From the NCBI GenBank assembly GCA_010015745.1, contig ML978170.1, positions 1 to 64,000 of the forward strand: 64,000 bases of DNA, read 5' to 3'. This document shows, piece after piece, positions 56,604 to 64,000 of this stretch. A program made the position numbers and the translations under genes. Position 1 is the stretch's first letter. Every line of letters starts with the position of its first letter. Source of the stretch: Setomelanomma holmii. Lineage: Eukaryota > Ascomycota > Dothideomycetes > Pleosporales > Phaeosphaeriaceae. The notes below the pieces were generated by a model. It worked only from the letters and a program-made list of their open reading frames with translations, was not told where the DNA came from and did not search any database.

Positions 56604-57379
56604 CTTGACGTCCTTGGCGTTAGGCGACAATGGAGAAGTAGTCGAGATCCCCAAGACGATGCACGTTCATGGATCGCTAGCCAGTGGATACTCCACAGAT
56701 GAATTGCAATGCGCAGATAGACGGTGTTAGTTTTGCGCAAAGCGTAGTAGGTGAATGAGTGCTGCCTAGAGAGACTCAGAGCTTGTTCGTGTCATCATTG
56801 ATGGTGAGCAACACGAGGCTGAATTCCAAGGCTTCAGGTGAGCCTCGCTTACCGGTACCGGTACCGAGCTCGGTAGAAACGTGCGTCTTGAGGCACGTAC
56901 GAGTTCCGGTCGAGACTGTTACAAACCCCAATTTCGAGGCAATTTGCTTCACAGTACTCTTTGTTGGACGTTTGGTTCAGCTTTCCTAACAAATAGTCGA
57001 AGAATGGTAACCACGGCACAGATGCTGGCCAGTACAAGCATTGCTCAATAGAGTTCAAGTGGTTTGCGGGGTCAGTCTTCTTCTCATGATAAAGTCACGT
57101 CGAAAGTCTTTCACGCATCGTGATGTATGTGCTTCAAATGATAGGCTCGTATAGCGGTAGAATCGGGATAAACGTCCCACCAGCGCGCGATAATACCTAC
57201 ACAGCGTGCAGCTTCAGTGGAGCTCCACGGGCGAGAACTTGGAGATGCATCCGTTGGTCGCTTATCATGCTGGATTTCAAAGCGAACCGCTGGACTAAGC
57301 AAGTGTATCATCGTTGTTGAAGCACATCTATGCAGTGTTTTGTTGCACACCCTTCTCCCTTGACCGCCGCCGCACATTC
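56604..57379. other. Decayed spacer between HET copies
   Basis: No open gene. A short G-G-T-A-C-C-type repeat lies at about 56851-56870. The rest may be eroded remains of the HET copy to the right. Confidence 0.35.
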
Positions 57380-57997
57380 TTTTGGGTGCTCATCTGACCA
57401 GGAAACATCATCAGAAGGCCAGATTGAAGTCCCACACTTTCCCACCACATAGAAGGGGTATGCGAGAATAGCATCGTGCCTTAAGTCTAGATCGTTGCTA
57501 CACTTCAGTTGACTCAGGTGAGCGACCATACTTGTCGCTTGCTTGTCGAGAAACTTCCAGGCGATTGCACCAGTGGGAGTGCGGATGTTAACACGCCAGT
57601 GTGCCAATTGTCTTCGGCGAACGGCGTAAGCAATCAAATCAAGGTCTGCATGAAGAATTCGGCGTTTTGCCACATTTCCCTACAAGAGAAGGCTAATGTT
57701 GCTTGTTGCTCAGTTGTGAAGTCTAGCGGTAGATGTATACGGCTCGGTGATGGCGCGCAGAAGCTCACAGCCGAAACAACCCGCGAGTGATGACGATGCA
57801 AGGCTTTCGAAGTCGATCGCCTTGTCCCACGAATGATTCAATCCGTTGCGGAGCCTACAGGAATCCAAAGAGCTCGACCGGGTGGTGCGGGCAAATAAGG
57901 GGTGCTGGTATCCCTGTACCTCAGTGTTGTCTGTGTTCGCCAATGAATCGCCGACATCTATGTCAGGCTGCGACTCCACGACGCGCATTTCCGACAT
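57380..57997 (-). pseudogene. HET-gene relic (N-terminal part)
   Basis: From ATG 57997 the minus strand reads L-D-S-C-R-L-R-N-G-L and G-C-F-G-C-E-L-L-R-A-I-T-E-P, clearly the same N-terminal region as the intact HET gene. After two in-frame stops (near 57708 and 57680) the same frame stays open to about 57310. The HET core Y-A-C-L-S-H-C-W has not been found. This is a duplicated, broken copy. Confidence 0.55.
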
Positions 57998-58339
57998 GTA
58001 ACCAGATGGACTTGCAAACGAGTGGCCGGCCGCTAGCTCTGTTGTTGAAAGTACTTGGTTCAATTGAGGCTGTCTGGTGAAGCTGAAAGTAGACTTGTGC
58101 CAGGATTGGCTTTACCAACCTCGAGACCGATAAGGCTGCTAGTGGGATTCGCTCAATGCTACGTGGCGAATCACATGGGTCTTCCCAAAATACCGCACAT
58201 CCCCAGCTCCAGTAGGACACTGTATCCCATGTTCCATATGTCTTGAAAAAGGCTGCGCGAAGGTATACTAACAATCCCTAGAGAAATGACTGTGTAAAGA
58301 ATACAGATGCAGAGAGGCCTTTACTGACTCGTAGATTTT

Positions 58340-59385
58340 TCACTGGCTTGAATAACATGCCCCAAGAGCCTCTAGCTGTGTCTCATCGGAGACGACAAGA
58401 TGCGATATGATCTGAACCAGGGAGTAATCTTGCAAAATAGGCCCTTCGTCAATGGGCACTCGAATCGACGCTGCAATCCAATACCCAGTTCTGCATATCC
58501 TCCAGCACATGGTCAGGATGAGGTTCGGGCCACCCACGTCTGTAACAATCTTGATAGAGGCTAACGAACAGAGCGTCTTCTCGAAGGACCGAAGCGCTCT
58601 TCGATTTGTGCATTGAGATGGGTGCTGATATCATCGGCAACCAGGTTTGAAACAGATCTCAAGTGAGATTGCTCGTGGACTTGGAGTCGCTATTGTCGAT
58701 GCCTGCGGTGCGCTGCATAGAAGATGAAGTTCAAGACAGCTCGTACGACCATGGCATCGTACCAAAACTCGCCCAGGATCAAAGCCAGCATTTCGAAATG
58801 ATTGAAATAAGGAGCTACGGCAGGGGAAAGAGAGTAGAGGTATAGACTGGAGATCAACCATGACTTCAACGGCATCCGATCAGTGCATGCCTCTATCAAG
58901 CCTGCCATTAACGGTAGGCTGAGACGTGGCTCATTCGCTTGGTCGAAGATGGTTCGGATCGTCGATTCGTTGAAAGGCGATGTTCCGGAAATTTGCCTGC
59001 ATGAGCAATCAAACGTATGATGTATCGGCCATGACATGGTATCGCCTGTCTTGCTATCTTGCTTGCACCCAGGTCTAGCGAGAGAGCCCGTGAACATCTT
59101 GCATGTCCCATCAGAAGCTTTTGCAGGAACTCATTGTGCTCTCGCTCACCAAATTCCCAATATTTCGGGGCGCGATTCGGGGCAACACTCGATGTCTTGA
59201 CCGTCAAGTGTCGCAACGATTTGCACACTTGTCCTGAGACTGTAATCGAGATCGACGAGGCCGAGTATTTCATGATTGAATGACCTCGCTTGCCCATTGG
59301 TGCAGTTCAGCCTCAGGAATATCCCCTTCGACTGGTTCCAGGTCGGACTTCCAGAGATTGATACACATGCGTAGCTGAGACGCAT
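58340..59385 (-). other. Possible unrecognised gene or HET-linked relic
   Basis: Three minus-strand stretches read like protein but lie in different frames: 59385-59146 (Y-A-C-V-S-I-S-G-S-P-T-W), about 59040-58690 (H-T-F-D-C-S-C-R-Q and S-L-Y-L-Y-S-L-S-P), and about 58640-58340 (F-V-S-L-Y-Q-D-C-Y-R-R). Plausible introns (for example GTTCAC...ACAG near 59090-59045) could link some of them. No domain is named. It may be a real unannotated gene of a HET neighbourhood or a patchwork of relics. Confidence 0.3.
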
Positions 59386-59591
59386 ATTGATGAAGCTACT
59401 GTATGGACTTTGATGCTTCTGAAGACACCGAAAGCTCAGCTATAGACCGTGCCTGCGTCTCAATTGCTGCGACAGGTAGATTTCTAGGCGTATTGCAAAG
59501 TCCCTATTGATGAATATGCGCGTTGCTCTGGTGCATCTGCCACACGGCATCGATGACGCGTTTAACCTTGAGTTTTTCTTGTTACCTCTAA

Positions 59592-60080
59592 TCACTGCTC
59601 GTCAGTAGTAGAGTCGAAGGTTCTGGTCGATCCGATTCGAGATAGTCGATTCTCATGATGCCTGACGAAATTTTGCTGATCTCGATTGGTTCCGTTTTGC
59701 GAATCCCAGACGAGAAGGACTTTGTGGTGTCGCGCACGCACGAGCTTAGAGAGCTTCCGAAACACTTCAGCCCAAGTGGCCGTATAGTCTGGCAGCAACG
59801 AGACCATGCTTTGCTGATACATGCCCAGTCCGAGCAGAGCATATACCTTGTTACGCTGGTATGTGGCTCCTTTCAAATGGAACATGTCGACAACCTCAGC
59901 AAGTGGTGCGAAATTCATGGACTGAATGTTATTCGATCGTCTCGACATGGGTGGAGTCCAGGCCATCAGATCGATGATAGCCGGGACATGGGCCCGCAAT
60001 GTATGGTCGGGGTAAGATGAATCCTGGATCCCGAGGCACAAGTGGGAACGGGTCGAAACCAAACATTCTATAATATCCAA
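59592..60080 (-). pseudogene. HET-type C-terminal fragment
   Basis: An open frame of 162 codons without a HET core contains Y-Q-R-N-K-V-Y-A-L-L-G and L-L-P-D-Y-T-A-T-W-A-E-V-F-R, the conserved region that follows the HET domain in many HET proteins. The N-terminal domain is missing upstream. The first codon is probably not the true start. It is read as a remnant. Confidence 0.55.
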
Positions 60081-60403
60081 TAGCCAAGTTCAGGCATGGG
60101 CTCTAAACACCGAACCGTACACTCTGCGCACGAAGCTCACAGGCACAAAATCAGACTGGCGGAATGTCAGAATTGCACAGATAACGAGGGATCTGGTGTG
60201 CTTACCAGCTGTCAATCAGAGCCCGACTTGCCTCACAGTGAGCGCAAGCCGGGAAGCTTCATTCGTCGCATCAATTGCTCTTAGCGCCTTCCGGCCCATT
60301 TTCCAGCCTTGGGCGTTTGAACAGTCTTTTTTGACTTCTGCGCTCGCCTACCTTGTGTGGTATCAGTGTGAGGTTGCGCATTCTGCCAGTCCCTTTCGAC
60401 TAT
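60081..60403. other. Spacer, no gene seen
   Basis: About 320 bases between the HET remnant and the Y14 stop codon. Nothing is supported. Confidence 0.5.
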
Positions 60404-60977
60404 TCAATCTTCCATGTCTTCACCGTCTCGTCCAGGGCTTCGGCTTCTCGCCCGGCCAGCGCCGCGCCCACTCTGTCGCCGGTCGTGATCCCGCGCACGC
60501 CCTTTGCTGGCAGGTGGTGGTCGTACAAAGGCAAAGTCGACGGTAATCTTTTGCTCAAGCAATTCCTCGCCGTTCGCGCCCTTGATGGCAGCCTTTGCTT
60601 CGTCGAGCGTGGGGAATTCGATGAGAACGTAGCCCTTGGAGTCTGTCAGCTCCCCTCCAAGTCCCTCTAGATGCAGCTTCGTGAACGAAGAGCTGCCTCG
60701 TCTCCCAGCATATTCTGCCGGGAAAGCGCACCTTGACGTAGCCCGTCCTCCGGTCGAGGTTCATGTGCAAGTTCTTGATGGTGCCGAACTCGCCAAACAT
60801 GTCTTGCAAGTCCTCCTCTGTCGCTTCCTCGTGAACATTCGTGACAATGATGATCCAGCCCTCAATTGAGCGGACAGCTGTCGCACCAGCCTCGGTGCGC
60901 GCGTCGCTGGCTTTGGGGTCGGCGGAGGAGTGCTCGAGTTGCTCCGGCTGGTCGATTTCCATTTCGGCGTCGGCCAT
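60404..60977 (-). CDS. Exon-junction-complex protein Y14 (RBM8A)
   Basis: RNA-recognition-motif protein that forms a heterodimer with Mago in the exon junction complex. Exons 60977-60732 and 60634-60404 join across a 97-nt intron to give 158 residues. The 3' splice site after TCCAAG was chosen because it restores R-T-G-Y-V-K-G-Y-V-L-I-E-F, as in animal Y14. RNP2 is seen as W-I-I-I-V-T-N-V-H and RNP1 is spread around the intron. The acidic N-terminus and the RS-rich tail (R-S-R-S-P-G-R) match Y14. It keeps the short length of the family (about 160-175). Confidence 0.92.
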
Positions 60978-61558
60978 GGTTGCAAATTGGTGAGTGGATG
61001 TGTGGTGATGTGTGTAGTGATTTGTTATTGGCCATGCTGATGCTCTGTCGGTGTCGTGAAAAGAAGTTGCCGCTAACAAGCGTAAATAGGTCCGTGCCCA
61101 ACACGGGTGCACGGCAAGAAAGATGGCAGCCCTCCAAGACGCCTAAAGCACCCATCTCAACACCCAAGATCAGACTGCATCGAGCCATTGCGCCGCATAT
61201 ATGCTAGCAATTCCCGCCATGTTTTCTCAACATCCACCTGCACCTTCTTCTCTTCCTCCCGACACCCCTGAAAAAGAAGTGGCGACCGCGCGTAAGCCAG
61301 CAGTGAACTAGATTCCCGAAGCGCCCCGCCGACGTCACTCTGAGGTCTCCCCAAGTCCCTCATCCACACCATTTCAACACCTTGCGAAGGCCATTGAAAC
61401 GATCATGCTTCATTTCCTGGACAACCTCGTCCATTACGCGGATCCCACGCTTCCCTCTTTCTCTTCTCTGACCTACCTGTACATGGTCATCTTGGTCCTA
61501 TCACTCGCCGGCGCATTCCGATCAAGATACCACCAGGAAGAGAGTGCACAGTAAAGCT
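60978..61558. other. Divergent promoter region
   Basis: About 580 bases between the Y14 and 6-phosphogluconate dehydrogenase starts, transcribed away from each other. No gene is seen. Confidence 0.55.
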
Positions 61559-63281
61559 ATGGCACAATTCACATCGGTATATTTCACACTCAATGGCATA
61601 GCGATGTTGCGGCTGACAAGAGAAGATTGCCATGATTGGCTGTGGAAGCATGGGTGGTGGCATGGCACTGCTCTTCGCTGAGGATGGAGTGCATGTCAAT
61701 CTCTCGGATCCGTCCGAAGAGGCCATGGATGCCGTCATTGCAAAGGCAGAGAAGTCAGGATACAATGGCAAGATCACGAAACACACTGGTGAGTCCCGTC
61801 TGCCAACCAACAGAGGGCTTTTGAGCTCATACTGTGCCAGACTACGATTCCCTTTGCAAGTCACTCTCAACGCCACGACTTCTTGTCTTCTCCCTTCCAC
61901 ACGGTGGGGTTGGCGACAAAGTTCTCGAAGGGCTGATGCCACACGTCTCGCGCAACGACGTCATCCTCGACTGCGGTAACGAGCACTACGCGAACACTGA
62001 AAGGCGACAAAACAAGGTCAAAGACACTGGCATCCGCTACATTGGCTGCGGGGTCAGTGGCGGGTACCAGGCCGCAAGAGCTGGCCCGTCCATGTGTCCA
62101 GGTGGAGACAAGTCTGCGTTGGAGGAAGTGCTCCCGTTACTGCAGAAAGTCGCCGCCAAAGACAAGACGGGCAAGGCATGCGTAGGTGTTGTGGGGAAAG
62201 GGGGCTCAGGCCACTACGTCAAGATGGTGCACAATGGCATTGAGCATGGGATGATGAGTGCCATTTGCGAAGCTTGGGGCATAATGCGCAAGATGGATAT
62301 GGGCTATGAAGAGATTGGCAACGTCCTCAAGGAATGGAACGCTTCAGGGGAACTGGTGAGTGGTGCCCAGCTTTCGAAGCTAGGCCGGTAGACTAAAACT
62401 ACCACCAGGAAGGAACGTTTCTTGTCTCTATTGGCGCCGATCTGTCTCACAAGCGAGGGAAAGGCGATGATCCAAGCACACAAAAGACGGCGACCTCGGA
62501 ACAACATCCTCTTGTCATTTCGGAAGTCCTCGACAAAGTGGTACAAGACGTGACGGGCGAAGAAGGCACAGGCATCTGGTCCAACACCGAGGCAATCGAG
62601 CTTCATGTGCCAGCCTTCACTCTCAACATTGCCCACGCATTCCGTCTGGCATCAGCTTTCCGTGGAGACCGCGAGCGGGCCAGTGAGGCTCTCGATGGTG
62701 GCTTCCCGCCAAGTGAACTCGAGATTCAAGACAAGAAAGCATTCATCGAGGATTTGCGGCAAGCTACCTACGCATCGTGTTTGGCTAGCTTCATCCAAGG
62801 CTTCAACATCATCGCACGCGCAGATCAGCAGCACGAATGGGGCATCGACTACTCACAAGTCTGGCAGATATGGCGCGCAGGATGCATCATCCAAGCAGAT
62901 TACATCTCAGATGAGCTCTTAGCTCCGATACTCAAGTCCAAGCCCTCATCCGACGATCTCAACCTCAACTCTTCCTCGCGCGTCGCCCAAGATATTCGCA
63001 AGTGCTTCCCGGCGCTTCGTCGCATCGTGGCAAAGTCGGTGGAGACAGACCAGGTCATCCCAGCAATAAGCGCCACATTGGAGTACTTCAAGGTCGCTTC
63101 TGGTACCGATCTGCCTACATCGTTCTACGAGGCAGAGCTGGACTACTTTGGCAGTCACATGTTTGACAGGAAGGATGATACAGATAAGCAGGTCCAAAAG
63201 CCCATGGAGGGAAAGCATCATTTTGAGTGGAAGCCGGCTACGAGTCAGAAGGAGGAGTATGGGAAGAACTATACATTTTAG
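61559..63281 (+). CDS. 6-phosphogluconate dehydrogenase, decarboxylating
   Basis: Pentose-phosphate enzyme that turns 6-phosphogluconate into ribulose-5-phosphate, CO2 and NADPH. Four exons, 61559-61576 (18 nt), 61623-61788, 61841-62355 and 62409-63281, with introns of 46-53 nt give 523 residues. The cofactor loop G-C-G-S-M-G is at 12-17, D-C-G-N-E-H-Y near 105-111 and G-V-S-G-G at 132-136. The active site H-Y-V-K-M-V-H-N-G-I-E-H-G-M has Lys189 and His192-Asn193. A conserved W-G-I-D-Y-x-Q-V-W-Q-I-W-R-A-G-C-I-I block lies in the helical half. Sequence details (G-S-G-H-Y for the usual G-A-G-H-F, I-E-H-G for I-E-Y-G) suggest a paralogue, not the main housekeeping copy. Confidence 0.88.
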
Positions 63282-63681
63282 ATGGATTTCGCAGGATCTC
63301 TCTCGTAGAATAGACATGGAGCACTTTCATAAAGTTCCGAAGGACATTGGTTGTGCTTGCCGCTTTCACAGGCTGTGTTTAGCTCCTCGCTCGCACCTGC
63401 CATGGCGTTGTACGGTCGGTCACGATGCTTCGTCCACACGAAGACCCGTACGCCTACAGAATTCCGCCACGTCTTTTCGAAACCATTCAAACAAGTCTAT
63501 GATGATGTGGGACATTTATGCGATCGCCCACCTGAAACAGTATGTCAAAGATCGTCAGGCCGCACGTGGGGGCGGAAAACGCGGCGTCGCATATGCCGGC
63601 CAGGAAGCTGCCATACAACTTATCCCAGTGCAAGTTGCATGTGTATGAACCACCCGACCCCTCCCACTGGCTCCTTCGCAG
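63282..63681. other. Spacer, no gene seen
   Basis: About 400 bases between the dehydrogenase stop and the next ATG. No supported feature. Confidence 0.5.
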
Positions 63682-64000
63682 ATGACGCTTTGTAGAGTAT
63701 GCAGCGGCATCGACTTCCGAAACATCGCGCCTTTATCGCAGTCTTGTACACATTCACGGAGTGAGGAGCACCTCACCTCACCCTACGACACAGAGCTTGG
63801 GACAATCGAGGACATCAACCGTCGCGAACAGGAATGCGACTTCTGCGCACTGATAGTCAAGCATCTCCAACGAGAAGTTGACCTTGATCTTCTAGGTCGT
63901 ATCAAGCTTCTGGGCGAGATCGACTTTTGCCTCTCGAGTGACCTGGGCCACTTCACGCGCGATGGTCCACATACCCACACGAGGAATGCTCAGCTGCAAT
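63682..64000 (+). CDS. Partial gene, HET-like N-terminal region
   Basis: From ATG 63682 a frame stays open to the window edge (about 106 codons). It begins M-T-L-C-R-V-C-S-G-I-D-F and continues with E-C-D-F-C-A-L-I-V-K-H-L. The C-x2-C and C-x2-C pairs followed by a leucine-rich helix resemble the N-terminal region of the HET protein at 54-56 kb (L-C-R-V-C-G-G, C-S-G-C-K-L-L). The rest of the gene lies outside the window, so HET identity is inferred. Confidence 0.5.
   Translation, partial: MTLCRVCSGIDFRNIAPLSQSCTHSRSEEHLTSPYDTELGTIEDINRREQECDFCALIVKHLQREVDLDLLGRIKLLGEIDFCLSSDLGHFTRDGPHTHTRNAQLQ

Noticed and set aside
1..64000. CRISPR array, bacterial operon or insertion sequence
   Set aside because: No regularly spaced repeats or bacterial gene order. 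Introns and gene content are fungal.
1..64000. Secondary-metabolite gene cluster
   Set aside because: A GMC oxidoreductase, MFS permease, esterase and hydrolase are present but far apart among housekeeping genes, with no backbone synthase or cluster regulator.

Overview
The window is nuclear DNA of a filamentous ascomycete fungus, most likely a Dothideomycete (the class is an inference). Genes lie on both strands, about one per 1.5-2 kb. Most are split by 46-120 nt introns with GT...AG ends and CTNAC-like branch sites. Fungus-specific families (HET domain, GMC oxidoreductase, F-box/DUF-type proteins) occur beside conserved eukaryotic genes (ribosomal protein uL14, exon-junction protein Y14, epsin Ent3, cyclophilin, mitochondrial malic enzyme and proline dehydrogenase). 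A tRNA-Thr gene with a short intron is also nuclear in style. All introns were placed by eye from splice signals and reading frame, and each model was checked to be divisible by three.

Layout. 1-4.06 kb: two decayed retroelements, a Ty1/copia LTR element on the minus strand whose stop codons look like repeat-induced point mutation (RIP), and the 3' part of a LINE on the plus strand ending in a CATA-type tail. 4.1-6.7 kb: gene-poor, with tRNA-Thr(UGU). 6.7-21.2 kb: a damaged MYND-finger gene, a small unknown gene, proline dehydrogenase, a Cys/Met PLP enzyme, a dual-start cyclophilin, epsin Ent3, a Ted1-like phosphoesterase and a GMC oxidoreductase. 22-25.4 kb: the first member of an unrecognised paralogue family, a decayed gene and a small unknown gene. 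25.7-30.2 kb: an MFS monocarboxylate-type permease, a secreted alpha/beta-hydrolase-like protein and uL14. 30.5-34.5 kb: decayed F-box-like genes, an intact F-box-like protein and an NTF2-like protein. 35.4-44.3 kb: a POT peptide transporter, two more members of the unrecognised family in tandem, and malic enzyme. 45.2-50.8 kb: a frame-disrupted Cys-rich secreted protein gene, two membrane or F-box-like unknowns, and a secreted protein with an N-terminal His that carries a one-base frameshift. 51-64 kb: a phosphoribosyltransferase-like protein, an HSL-type esterase, an intact HET-domain gene followed by HET relics, Y14, a 6-phosphogluconate dehydrogenase and the start of another HET-like gene cut by the window edge.

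There is no obvious biosynthetic cluster. The metabolic genes (proline catabolism, malate/pyruvate, pentose phosphate, peptide uptake) are scattered housekeeping functions. The most unusual items are the three-member family with a shared intron position and Gly-rich tails (22.3, 38.4 and 40.6 kb), and the patches of gene decay: HET genes at 56-60 kb, F-box-like genes at 30-32 kb, and single-base frame breaks in both secreted-protein genes at 45-51 kb.
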